Positions 17,512 to 25,759 of a stretch of DNA of 64,000 nucleotides are shown here, in pieces. The notes beneath the pieces were generated by a model. The model ran no database searches. It was not told the origin of the DNA and worked only from the letters and a program-made list of their open reading frames with translations. Numbering within the stretch: the first letter of the stretch is position 1; every line of letters starts with the position of its first letter. The stretch comes from Planctomycetia bacterium (GTDB lineage: Bacteria; Planctomycetota; UBA1135; GCA-002686595), in the NCBI GenBank assembly GCA_005778045.1, contig SXKQ01000153.1, positions 12,926-76,925 on the forward strand, written 5' to 3'. The translations under genes and the position numbers were made by a program.

Positions 17512-18207
17512 TCATTTGCGGCGTGCCGCGGCAGCGGCGACCAGCGCGCGGAAGAGCGCGCGCGAGTCGGGCGTCTCGGGACTGCGCTCCGGGTGCCACT
17601 GCACGCCGAAGAAAAAGCGCGCGTCGGTGCTCTCGATCGCCTCGATCACGCCATCGGCGGCGCGTCCGACCGGTCGGAAGGGTTGGGGCACGGACTGAAC
17701 GGCCTGATGGTGGTGGGAGACCACATGGGGCAGCGTCGTGCCGAGCATTCCTGCGAGCCGCGAATCCGGGAGGAGCTCTGCGGCGTGCGGCGCGCGATGG
17801 TCGAGCAGCTCGGAGATGCCCGCGTCCGGTAGGTGCTGGTGCAGGTTCGCTCCCGCCGCGTAGCACAGGACCTGCATGCCGAGGCAGATGCCGAGTGTCG
17901 GAACGTCGCGCTCGAGCAGGCAGCGCGCGAGCGCCACCTCCGCCGACTGGCGGCGCGCATCCATGGGAAACGCCTCCGCATGCAGCGCGACGCCGCGCTC
18001 GCGCGGGTCGACATCGTCGCCTCCGGAGAGGATCACTCCGTCGACGCGCTCGAGCACCGCTCCAAGTTCGTCCGAGCCCAGGAACGGCAAGACCACAGGA
18101 ACTCCGCCCGCGTCGCGAACGGCCTCGATGTAGGCCAGCTTCAGCCGCGCGACCTCGACCTCGCCGGTCTTGAGGTCGCCGCTGATCGCGATGATCGGCG
18201 CGCCCAT
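17512..18207 (-). CDS. class I glutamine amidotransferase-like hydrolase (PuuD/C26 type)
   Basis: This 231-residue cytoplasmic protein belongs to the gamma-glutamyl hydrolase-like C26 family, which includes PuuD (gamma-glutamyl-GABA hydrolase). The nucleophile elbow is TLGICLGMQ (C108). The catalytic His/Glu are in GVQWHPE (H205, E207). The N-terminal PIIAISGDLK and the SGGDDVDP segment (61-68) are family marks. No polyamine-pathway gene lies nearby, so the substrate is not defined; any gamma-glutamyl amide is possible. It lies 10 bases downstream of the 59-residue NSS-partner gene and may be read from the same transcript. The family assignment is firm; the precise function is open. Confidence 0.86.
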   Translation of the reverse strand: MGAPIIAISGDLKTGEVEVARLKLAYIEAVRDAGGVPVVLPFLGSDELGAVLERVDGVILSGGDDVDPRERGVALHAEAFPMDARRQSAEVALARCLLERDVPTLGICLGMQVLCYAAGANLHQHLPDAGISELLDHRAPHAAELLPDSRLAGMLGTTLPHVVSHHHQAVQSVPQPFRPVGRAADGVIEAIESTDARFFFGVQWHPERSPETPDSRALFRALVAAAAARRK

Positions 18208-18217
18208 GGCACGCGCG

Positions 18218-18397
18218 TCACTGCGCGGGCGGCGCGGTGAGGACCTTGTAGAAGCACCAGCCCGTGAGGATCGTCACCGAGCCCACGGACACGAGCAGGA
18301 AGGTCCAGCCGAGCGGCTGCATGGGCTGGATCTTCGGAGCTTCCTTGGCGACTTCGGCGGCCACTTCCTGAGCGACGAGGAGGAGGGGAATGTTCAT
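18218..18397 (-). CDS. small single-pass membrane protein, predicted NSS symporter small subunit
   Basis: This 59-residue gene lies between the symporter and the C26 hydrolase. It starts at the ATG at 18397, 18 bases after the symporter stop, with a purine-rich GGAGACTGACCCC stretch upstream. The product starts MNIPLLLVAQEVAAEV, has a Pro-rich turn and then one hydrophobic helix (about 29-50, GWTFLLVSVGSVTILTGWCF), ending KVLTAPPAQ. Small one-helix proteins of the MetS type accompany bacterial SLC6-type transporters such as MetP/MetS of Corynebacterium. Position, size and topology fit that role, but the sequence match to the MetS family itself was not testable. Confidence 0.7.
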   Translation of the reverse strand: MNIPLLLVAQEVAAEVAKEAPKIQPMQPLGWTFLLVSVGSVTILTGWCFYKVLTAPPAQ

Positions 18398-18415
18398 GGG
18401 GTCAGTCTCCTTCGA

Positions 18416-20011
18416 TCAGTCCTGGGCGGGCAGCTGGCCATCGACGTCGCGACCCTGGGCGCGCCAGCGCTTCTCGCCGATCGCGGTCATCACGACGAGG
18501 AACAGGATCACGAGCAGGATGAAGAACACCGCGTTGCGCGCGGTCGGATTCGCTCCGAGGTTCGCGATCCACTTGGGCAGCACGTCGCGCACGAAGTTGA
18601 ACAGCATCCACAGGAGGAACGCCGGCGAGACGTACTTGATGATGAACTGGAAGACCTTGGGGATGCGCATCTGGGCACCGTGGTGCGCCTCCTCGATGCC
18701 GCGGTCGATGCCGAACACCCAGCCGAAGATCAGGCACTGCACGAGCGCGAGCACGACGATGAAGAACGTGCCGACCCAGTCGTCGATGGTACCGAGGACG
18801 GTCAGGTCCTTGCTGAACCACATCACGTAGGCGTTGCCGACCAGGCTGATGCCGACGACGAGCGCGACGGCCGCCCTGCGCTTCATGCCGGTCGCTTCCT
18901 CGATGAAGGCCAGCGTCGGCTGGAGCATCGAGAGCGAGCTCGTGATCGCCGCGAGGAACAGCATGAAGAACCAGATGGCGCCGATGGCGTTGCCGAGCGG
19001 CATGTGCGCGAACACCACGGGCAGCGTCTGGAAGCCGAGGCCGAAGGTGCCGCCGGGGAGCGTGGTCAGGCTCAGGCCGAGGAACACGAACGCGGCCGTC
19101 AGCGTGATCAGGCCGCCCATGGCGACTTCGAAGTACTCATTGGTGGCCGAGGCGGTGAGGCCCGAGAGCACCACGTCGTCCTTCTTCCGCATGTAGGACG
19201 AGTAGTTGATGATCACGCCGAAGCCGACCGAGAGGCTGAAGAAGATCTGGCCCGCGGCCGCCATCCACGCGCCCGGGTCGCCGAGCTTGTCCCACTGCGG
19301 GTTCCACATGTAGGCGAGGCCGTTGACCACGTTCTGGTCGGGGTTCGTCGCATCGGCGGGCAGCGTCAGCACGCGCACGAGCACGATCAGCGCGAACACG
19401 GCCATGGCCGGCATGGCCCACTTGCAGAAGGTCTCGATGCCGCCGGAGAGGCCGCGGAACAGCAGCCACACATTGGCGATCACGGTCAGCACGAACGCGA
19501 CGAGCAGGGTGCTCATCAGGCCGCCCGAGAGGTCGAACACGGAGCCGTCGCCCTTCGACCCGGTGTAGGTCGCGAAGTGAGCCGACGAGCTCGCGATCTG
19601 ATCGGAGATCGGCCGGCCGTCCGCGATGCCGATGCCACCGGTGAAGTACTTCATCGCGTAGCCGAGGCACCAGCTCTCGATCAGCACGTAGTAGAAGTAG
19701 ACGCCGAGAGGGATGAGCACGCCCAGCACGCCGACGTAGCGCGCGAGCTTGCCCTTGCCCATCACGCCGAGGATCGCGGGCGCGGAGTGGAAGCCCTTGC
19801 GGCCGCCGTAGCGGCCCATGGCCCACTCGGCCCAGCCCAGCGGGATGCCGAGCAGGAGCAGCGCCGTGAAGTAGGGGATCATGAAGGCGCCGCCGCCGTT
19901 GGCGGCCGCCTGTCCGGGAAAGCGCAGGAAGTTGCCGAGGCCGACGGCGGAGCCGGCGACGGCGAGGATCACGCCGAGGCGGCTGCCCCATTGCTGCTTT
20001 TGTTCCGTCAT
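18416..20011 (-). CDS. sodium-dependent neurotransmitter symporter (NSS/SLC6) family amino acid transporter
   Basis: This 531-residue inner-membrane protein has about 11-12 hydrophobic segments. The TM1 signature AVAGSAVGLGNFLRFPGQAA contains the unwound Na+/substrate site of the LeuT fold. Other NSS marks are the conserved GGGAFMIPYF after TM1 and the FFSLSVGFGVIINYSSYM region (TM6-like). The ATG at 20011 follows a purine-rich AAGGTCCTTCGA. Bacterial NSS transporters import amino acids (for example tryptophan, tyrosine, methionine or alanine) with Na+; the substrate cannot be read from sequence. It is followed at 18 bases by a one-helix protein that probably is its small subunit. Confidence 0.92.
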   Translation of the reverse strand: MTEQKQQWGSRLGVILAVAGSAVGLGNFLRFPGQAAANGGGAFMIPYFTALLLLGIPLGWAEWAMGRYGGRKGFHSAPAILGVMGKGKLARYVGVLGVLIPLGVYFYYVLIESWCLGYAMKYFTGGIGIADGRPISDQIASSSAHFATYTGSKGDGSVFDLSGGLMSTLLVAFVLTVIANVWLLFRGLSGGIETFCKWAMPAMAVFALIVLVRVLTLPADATNPDQNVVNGLAYMWNPQWDKLGDPGAWMAAAGQIFFSLSVGFGVIINYSSYMRKKDDVVLSGLTASATNEYFEVAMGGLITLTAAFVFLGLSLTTLPGGTFGLGFQTLPVVFAHMPLGNAIGAIWFFMLFLAAITSSLSMLQPTLAFIEEATGMKRRAAVALVVGISLVGNAYVMWFSKDLTVLGTIDDWVGTFFIVVLALVQCLIFGWVFGIDRGIEEAHHGAQMRIPKVFQFIIKYVSPAFLLWMLFNFVRDVLPKWIANLGANPTARNAVFFILLVILFLVVMTAIGEKRWRAQGRDVDGQLPAQD

Positions 20012-20119
20012 CGAAGGACCTTCGGGGATGCGGGTGGGACCGAGGGGGGTAGCGCACGGCCCGAGAGACAGGGGGGGGCCGCGCGAGGGAAGGGGAGCGT
20101 AGTGGCACTCGCTCGGGGT

Positions 20120-20143
20120 GGCAATCGCCGAACCCCGGTTGCC
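20120..20143 (-). terminator. possible terminator after the Sua5 gene
   Basis: ggcaa (20120-20124) pairs with ttgcc (20139-20143), with an inner ccg/cgg stem and a 3-base bulge. It lies 15 bases beyond the Sua5 stop on the minus strand and before the symporter gene. It has no strong T tract, so the call is tentative. Confidence 0.35.
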
Positions 20144-20157
20144 GCGAGACAAGCTCG

Positions 20158-21117
20158 TCAGGATCCCGTACGAGCCGCCGCCGCGCGCCGCAGGCGGTCG
20201 TTGATCGCGCGACCGAGGCCCGTTTCGGGCGCGGGTTCGGCCAGGATGCGCTGGGCGCCGCTCGCGTCGAGCTCCCGCAGGGCCGCAAACAGGTTGCGCG
20301 CGGCCTCGGCGAGGTCTCCTGAGCGCGAGAGCACGCGAGACGCGAACGCCGGGCGCGCGCGTTCGAAGGCGAGCACCGCGACGCGCTCGTGCGCGTGCTG
20401 CGCGAGCAGCTCGTCCAGTTCTCCTAGCTCCAGCGGCGTGCGTGGCGCGTAGTGCGCGGCGAGCATGCCCGGCGCGGCCGGCAGGATGCGGCATTGCGCG
20501 GGCGAGACGCGGCCGACGAGCTCCTCGATTGCCTCGATCGGCGCTCCACCGGGCCGGTACAGCACACACTGGCCCGCTTCCCAGCCGAGGATCGTGCTCT
20601 CGACGCCGACCGAGCACGCACCGCCGTCGAGGATGTACGCGACGCCCGTCTCGAGCTGTTCCGCGACATGCGCCGCCGTCGTCGGGCTCGTGCGGCCGAA
20701 CAGGTTCGCGCTCGGCGCCGCGAGCGGGAAATCGAGCGATTTGAGCAGCTTCGCCGCGAGCGGATGCGCCGGCTGGCGCAGCGCCACCGTGTCGAGACCA
20801 CTCGTCACGACGTCGGGAATCCGCGCGCGCTTGCGCAGCACGAGCGTCAGTGGACCGGGCCAGAACGCGTCCATCAGCACAAGCGCTTCCGCAGGCGGTG
20901 GCTCGCACAGCCCGAGTGCCTGCTCGCGCGAGTGCACGTGCACGATCAACGGGTCGAAGGCCGGGCGCTCCTTGGCCTCGAAGATGCGCAGGCTGGCCGC
21001 GGCGTCGAGCGCGTTGGCCGCGAGCCCGTAGACGGTCTCGGTTGGAATGGCGACGAGTTCGCCCGCGCGCAGGTGCGCCGCCGCTCGCCCAAGGTCCGTT
21101 CCGATGGAAGCCTTCAC
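20158..21117 (-). CDS. L-threonylcarbamoyladenylate synthase, Sua5 type
   Basis: This 319-residue cytoplasmic enzyme makes threonylcarbamoyl-AMP from threonine, bicarbonate and ATP, for the t6A37 modification of ANN-decoding tRNAs. The YrdC domain (about 1-195) shows ELVAIPTETVYGLAANA, FEAKERPAFDPLIVHV, FWPGPLTLVL, ALRQPAHP and APSANLFGRTSPTTA. A ~120-residue C-terminal Sua5 domain follows after the APGMLAAHYAPRTPL linker, which is the hallmark of the long Sua5 form as opposed to short TsaC. The start is the GTG at 21117 (VKASIGTDLGRA). It is divergent from the FAD oxidoreductase gene across 54 bases. Confidence 0.91.
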   Translation of the reverse strand: MKASIGTDLGRAAAHLRAGELVAIPTETVYGLAANALDAAASLRIFEAKERPAFDPLIVHVHSREQALGLCEPPPAEALVLMDAFWPGPLTLVLRKRARIPDVVTSGLDTVALRQPAHPLAAKLLKSLDFPLAAPSANLFGRTSPTTAAHVAEQLETGVAYILDGGACSVGVESTILGWEAGQCVLYRPGGAPIEAIEELVGRVSPAQCRILPAAPGMLAAHYAPRTPLELGELDELLAQHAHERVAVLAFERARPAFASRVLSRSGDLAEAARNLFAALRELDASGAQRILAEPAPETGLGRAINDRLRRAAAARTGS

Positions 21118-21171
21118 GCCCAAAAACGTAGCGAAACAGGCTCGGCAGCGCGCTACGTTTCTCGCCCCTCC

Positions 21172-22815
21172 ATGAAGCTCGCCGTTGCGCTCGTCATGAC
21201 GATCTCGCTCGCCTCCTGTGCCCAGCTCCCGACCTACGACGTCGTCGTCTACGGAGGCACCTCCGGCGGCGTGATCGCGGCTGTCGCCGTCGCACGTGCG
21301 GGGCGCAGCGTGGTGCTGGTCGAGCCGACACAGCATCTGGGCGGCATGACGAGCGCGGGTCTCGGAGCCACGGACATCGGCAACAAGCGCGCGATCGGCG
21401 GGATGGCGCGCGAGTTCTATCGCTCCGTTCGTCGGCACTACGACGATCCGGCCGCATGGACGCTCGAGACGCGCGCGAACTATCGCGGCATCGGTCTCAA
21501 GGAGGGCGAGGACGCGATGTGGGCCTTCGAGCCCCATGTCGCCGAGCAGCTCTTCGAGCAGCTCGTCGCCGACGCGCAGGTCGTGGTCGCACGCGGCGCG
21601 CGCATCGAGCTCGATCGAGGAGTGTGCAAGGAAGGCACGCGCATCGTCTCGCTCGAGAGCGAGGACGGGCGTGCGTTCCATGGGCGCATATTCATCGACG
21701 CGAGCTACGAAGGCGACTTGCTCGCGCTGGCCGGCGTCGAGTCTCACGTGGGGCGCGAGCCCAATGCACGCTATGGCGAGACGCTCAATGGCGTGCAGGT
21801 GCAGCACGCGACCAAGCACCAGTTCCAGGCGCATGTCGATCCGTACGTCGTGGCCGGGAATCCCGCGAGCGGGCTGCTGCCGGGAATCAGCGCGGAACGT
21901 CCGGGGCCCGACGGCAGCGGCGACTCCAAGGTGCAGGCGTACTGCTTCCGGCTGTGCGCGACGGATCATCCGGACAATCGCCTGCCGTGGCCGAAGCCCG
22001 ACGGCTACGACGAGCGCGACTACGAGCTCCTGTTGCGCAACCTTGAGGCCGACGACGGGAGCGCGCCGCAGCACTCGCAGCTGCGCGTCGCCGGAACGCT
22101 CGCGCCGTGGCATCCGCTCGGCATGCCGAATGCCAAGACCGACTCGAACAACAACGGCGCGGTCTCCACGGACTTCATCGGCGCCAACTGGGACTACGCC
22201 AACGCGAGCTGGGAGGAGCGCGATGCGATCGTCGGGGCGCATGAGCGCTATCAGAAGGGCCTGATGTGGACGCTCGCGAACTCACCGCGCGTGCCCGAGC
22301 CGATTCGCGCGCACGTCGCGAGCTTTGGGCTTCCAAGGGACGAGTTCCCCGAGACGGGTGGCTGGCCGCGCATGCTCTACATTCGCGAGGCGCGGCGCAT
22401 GGTGGGGGAATACTTGATGACGGAGCACGAGTGCCGCGGCGTCCGCACGGCGCTGCGCTCGGTCGGCCTCGCCGCGTACACGATGGACTCGCACAACGTG
22501 CAGCGCTACGTCGACGCTGAGGGCGTCGTACGCAACGAAGGCGACGTGCAAGTCGGAGGGTTCCGGCCTTACGCGATCGACTACGGGGCGCTGCTGCCGA
22601 AGCGGGAGCAGTGCACGAATCTGCTCGTGCCCGTGTGTCTCTCCGCGTCGCACATCGCCTACGGCTCGATCCGCATGGAGCCGGTGTTCATGGTGCTCGG
22701 AGAGAGCTGCGCCATCGCGGCCGACCTCGCGCTCGAGCGCGGCGTCGGCGTGCATGACGTCGAGTATCGCGAGCTGCGCGCGCGACTCGAGGCGGCGCGA
22801 CAAGTGCTCGAATAG
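21172..22815 (+). CDS. FAD-dependent oxidoreductase lipoprotein (FAD_oxidored family)
   Basis: This 547-residue protein has an apparent lipoprotein signal (MKLAVALVMTISLASC, lipobox LASC at Cys16), so it is probably anchored on the periplasmic face. The FAD-binding Rossmann motif is VVVYGGTSGGVIAAVAVARAG, followed by VVLVEP and the family-typical HLGGMTSAGLGATD. Further marks of the PF12831 family are IFIDASYEGDLLALAG, RLPWPKP and YIREARRMVGEY, and a C-terminal FAD-contact region with SIRMEPVFMVLGES. The family is expanded in planctomycetes, where its substrates are mostly unknown and a role in sugar or glycan metabolism is suspected. The gene stands alone, facing a secreted-protein gene. Confidence 0.88.
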   Translation: MKLAVALVMTISLASCAQLPTYDVVVYGGTSGGVIAAVAVARAGRSVVLVEPTQHLGGMTSAGLGATDIGNKRAIGGMAREFYRSVRRHYDDPAAWTLETRANYRGIGLKEGEDAMWAFEPHVAEQLFEQLVADAQVVVARGARIELDRGVCKEGTRIVSLESEDGRAFHGRIFIDASYEGDLLALAGVESHVGREPNARYGETLNGVQVQHATKHQFQAHVDPYVVAGNPASGLLPGISAERPGPDGSGDSKVQAYCFRLCATDHPDNRLPWPKPDGYDERDYELLLRNLEADDGSAPQHSQLRVAGTLAPWHPLGMPNAKTDSNNNGAVSTDFIGANWDYANASWEERDAIVGAHERYQKGLMWTLANSPRVPEPIRAHVASFGLPRDEFPETGGWPRMLYIREARRMVGEYLMTEHECRGVRTALRSVGLAAYTMDSHNVQRYVDAEGVVRNEGDVQVGGFRPYAIDYGALLPKREQCTNLLVPVCLSASHIAYGSIRMEPVFMVLGESCAIAADLALERGVGVHDVEYRELRARLEAARQVLE

Positions 22816-22894
22816 CGCAGGAACGCGCGCGACTCGCGCCCGACGGATTCCAACGTCTCGGTCAGCGTCCTCGCATCGACGCAGCCCGGTGTGG

Positions 22895-24823
22895 TTACGG
22901 GCAGAGCGTGAACGAGACCGCGTTGGTCAAGTTCGAGTTCAGCGGCGCACCCGGGTCGCGGTACCACAGCTGGACGTAGTAGCTGCGACCGGCCGAGAGG
23001 GGCTGGCCGAGGGCGCCGGGGTTGGCGGCCATGTACGCGAGCCAGTCGACCGCGTAGCTGCCGTTGCACTGGCCGAATATCCCGCCTGTCGGCAGGTTGC
23101 CGAGCCGGGCGAGCGGCGAGGCCACGCAAACCGTGCTCGTGCTACCGAACGACCAGACGATGTTCGTGAGGGCGAGACTGTGCATGGCGATGGCCTGGCG
23201 CTGCCCCGGCAGGCCGCTCGTGCGCAGCTCGAAGCCCGACGTGCGGCTCGCGCTTGGGAATCCGAGCGTCGAGAGTGCGGGAACGCAGCCCGCCTGGCTG
23301 GTCCCGGACATGCAGTATGTGAACCATGCGAGCTCGTCGACGAGTCCATCGCAGTCATCGTCGAGGCCGTTGCAGACTTCGGTCGCCGCCGGATTCACGG
23401 CCGCTCGCATGTCGTCGCAGTCACCGCTCGAGAGCGCATAGTCGAAGCCCTGAGGGAAGGGAACGAGCAGCGACTCGCTCGCGAGACCCCAGCGATCGAG
23501 GTCGCGGTCGCGGAACCACGCGGTGCGCGTAGCGCGCAGGAAAACGTCGGGCGTGGCATCCGGCAGCTCGCCCGGAATCAGGTTCGAGGAGTTCGCGGCG
23601 AAGGCGGTCCAGAGGCCGTCGTCCGAGACGCCCGCCACTTCGTTCACGCCCGTCTGGTTGGGCTCTCCCGGGACGACGAGCGGCACGCTCGTGCGAATCG
23701 TGCGGCGGCTCGAGATCTCGAACAGGAAGGCATCGAATCCGTTGCCCGAGTGGCCCGGAGTGAGCGGGGCAGGGGAGGCGTGCGCCACGAAGTGCCCGTT
23801 GTCGGAGAGGGAGATCGACACGGACGACGCCGTCGCAGGCAGGCCGTCGGCGCTCGCGGAGACGAGCATCACGCTCCCGGTCGCGCGATCCTGCAGGAAT
23901 GCATTGTTCGAGAACTGAGCCACGAGCGCGAGGTTGCTCGCGCGCGAGAGGAAGGCGACGCGCGATCCGTCGCGCGAGATGCAAGGTGCGCTGCTCGAGT
24001 TGTTTGCGGGCACTCCGGTGTTGGAGCGGCTTACGAGTTCGATCGCGCCGCTCGCGAGGCTCGCGATGAGGATGCTCGCTCCGTTCGGAGCCGAGCCGGT
24101 CACGAGGTTCGTCGACAGGCTCTCGAACGCGACCCACTGACCGTCGCCGGAGATCGCCGGCCGCCGCGAGTTCGCGTTGCCGAGCGCGCTCTGCGGAAGC
24201 CGGCTCACGAGTCGCACCGTACCGGTCTGCAGGTTGCGCACGAACACGTCCTGCACGCCGTTGGTGTCGTTGGCGACGAGATTGCTCGCACTGGAGGCAA
24301 AGGCGATGCGCGTCCCGTCACCGGAGATCGAAGGCTGCACGCTCGCGCCGTTGCCGATCGTGCCATTCGCGGCCGCGCTCACGATCGTCGTCAGGCGCGT
24401 CACTCGGTCCGTGATGAACACGTCCCACGTGCCGTTCCAGTCGCCGGCCGCGAGATTGGGGGCAAGACTCTGGAACGCGACGAAGCGGCCGTCGTCGGAG
24501 AGCGCCGGGTGCTGGCTGTCGCCGACGGGCTCGATGCCGCTCGAAGTCAGGCTGACGCGCTCGAGCGTCCCGCTCACGCGGTTGTACAGCAACACATCGC
24601 GATAACCGTTGCTGTCCCCCGGGACGAGGTTGTAGGCCGCGCTGGTGAAGGCGCAGAAGCGCCCGTCCGGGGTGAGCGCGTCGGGCGCGTCGCCGAGATC
24701 GGAAGGCGCGTCACCGTTCTCGCCGACCCAGTTGCGGCTCAACTTGGTGGTTTGCTGCGCCAAGGCCACGGCTGGCAACAACAGGGGCAGCATGGAGGAA
24801 AGCGCACGGAAGCGGGGGATCAT
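22895..24823 (-). CDS. secreted PD40-type beta-propeller protein with MopE-like motif and four-cysteine C-terminal domain
   Basis: This 642-residue exported protein has a signal peptide ending PAVALAQQ; the ATG at 24823 has a GGGGAG upstream, while an alternative ATG at 24835 adds four residues. Residues ~30-430 contain repeated TolB/PD40 blades with the pattern S-x-DGRFVAFxS-x-A-x-NL, followed by N-G-x-x-DVF-x-x-D-x-x-T-G. Residues ~455-495 carry a MopE-like metal-binding motif (SGDCDDMRAAVNP...EVCNGLDDDCDGLVDE), expected to bind Ca2+. The last ~140 residues (from YCMSGTSQAGC) are the shared domain with cysteines in YC...GC, VCV and GQCNG and with VQLWYRDPGAPL. Function is unknown; it is probably a surface or extracellular protein. 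Confidence 0.86.
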   Translation of the reverse strand: MIPRFRALSSMLPLLLPAVALAQQTTKLSRNWVGENGDAPSDLGDAPDALTPDGRFCAFTSAAYNLVPGDSNGYRDVLLYNRVSGTLERVSLTSSGIEPVGDSQHPALSDDGRFVAFQSLAPNLAAGDWNGTWDVFITDRVTRLTTIVSAAANGTIGNGASVQPSISGDGTRIAFASSASNLVANDTNGVQDVFVRNLQTGTVRLVSRLPQSALGNANSRRPAISGDGQWVAFESLSTNLVTGSAPNGASILIASLASGAIELVSRSNTGVPANNSSSAPCISRDGSRVAFLSRASNLALVAQFSNNAFLQDRATGSVMLVSASADGLPATASSVSISLSDNGHFVAHASPAPLTPGHSGNGFDAFLFEISSRRTIRTSVPLVVPGEPNQTGVNEVAGVSDDGLWTAFAANSSNLIPGELPDATPDVFLRATRTAWFRDRDLDRWGLASESLLVPFPQGFDYALSSGDCDDMRAAVNPAATEVCNGLDDDCDGLVDELAWFTYCMSGTSQAGCVPALSTLGFPSASRTSGFELRTSGLPGQRQAIAMHSLALTNIVWSFGSTSTVCVASPLARLGNLPTGGIFGQCNGSYAVDWLAYMAANPGALGQPLSAGRSYYVQLWYRDPGAPLNSNLTNAVSFTLCP

Positions 24824-24877
24824 CGGACTCCCCATCTTGCCTGAAAACCGCCGACTTGTGAGATATCGGCGCGGGCT

Positions 24878-25618
24878 TCAGGCTCGCACGTAGGCGCGGC
24901 GCGCGCTCACGGTGCGGAATTCGTCCAGCTCGGGGCTGTAGGCGGTCAGCTTGCCGCCGTACACGCAGCCGGTGTCGAGGCCGATCGCGAGAGTCCGTCC
25001 ACGCACGGAGTGGAGGCGCGGGACGGAGCTGGGCGTGTGTCCGAACAGCACGAGCTCGTTGCCGTCGTACTCCTCGTACCACCACGGATTCCCGCGGCCT
25101 TCGAGACGCCGCAGGGAGGTGAGCTCGCGCACGCTGGAGCTCTCGGGCGTGCTGCCCGGCGCGACCCCCGCGTGCACGACGCACCAGTCGCGCCCATCGC
25201 GCGTCGGCCCCGCGCCAGCGATGTCCCCACTGCGCAGAAAGAATCCGCTGTGGCCCTGCAGGAACTCGAGCATCGTCGCGCGGTGCTCCGGATCCACGCG
25301 GCAGAAGGTGTGGCCGTCGCCGTCGAGGTCTTCCTCGTCGAGCGCGGGGAAGCGCGTGCGCAGCGGCGGACGATCCTCGCGCGCGACCGAGTGCGGCGCG
25401 ACGCCAATGCGGCGCAGCACGGCGAGCTCGTGATTCCCGAGCACGAAGGGCACGCGCAGCTCGCGCAAGATTCGCATCACGCCCACAGGATCGGGTCCGC
25501 GATGGAACAGATCCCCGCAGGAGACGAGGCGGTCGTCGGGCGCAAGCCGAAGGTGATCGACGAGCCGTGCGAGCTCGTCCGAGCAGCCGTGAATGTCTCC
25601 GACGACCCAAGTGGCCAT
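24878..25618 (-). CDS. metallophosphatase (PPP-type, ApaH/PrpA-like)
   Basis: This 246-residue cytoplasmic protein has calcineurin-like metal-site motifs: VVGDIHGC (GDxHG), SCGDLFHRGPDP (GDxxDRG variant with H in place of the second D), LGNHELAVL (GNHE) and the later histidine motifs VVHAGV and LFGHTPS. This pattern is that of bacterial serine/threonine phosphatases and symmetrical Ap4A hydrolases. The change from D to H in GDLFHRG is unusual and may affect activity. The start is the ATG at 25618; the ATG at 25633 would add five residues. It is divergent from the polysaccharide export gene, with 141 bases between. Confidence 0.85.
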   Translation of the reverse strand: MATWVVGDIHGCSDELARLVDHLRLAPDDRLVSCGDLFHRGPDPVGVMRILRELRVPFVLGNHELAVLRRIGVAPHSVAREDRPPLRTRFPALDEEDLDGDGHTFCRVDPEHRATMLEFLQGHSGFFLRSGDIAGAGPTRDGRDWCVVHAGVAPGSTPESSSVRELTSLRRLEGRGNPWWYEEYDGNELVLFGHTPSSVPRLHSVRGRTLAIGLDTGCVYGGKLTAYSPELDEFRTVSARRAYVRA

Positions 25619-25759
25619 GATGCCAGAGAGCATCGGCGCATGCGGAGGCTGCCTTGAGCGCCGCCGCCGCGGCTCGTTCCTGTGGTTGGGAATGGTGCGG
25701 GACTGAAACGCATGTTTCGCAAGCCTCGAAGCCCCCAGCCCGAAAAGACGGCCAGTCCT

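Noticed and set aside
18170..20452. A 760-codon plus-strand open frame opposite the symporter gene
   Set aside because: It is an antisense shadow: rich in Glu, His and Arg with no domain, while the minus strand encodes a clear NSS transporter. High GC content makes long antisense frames common here.
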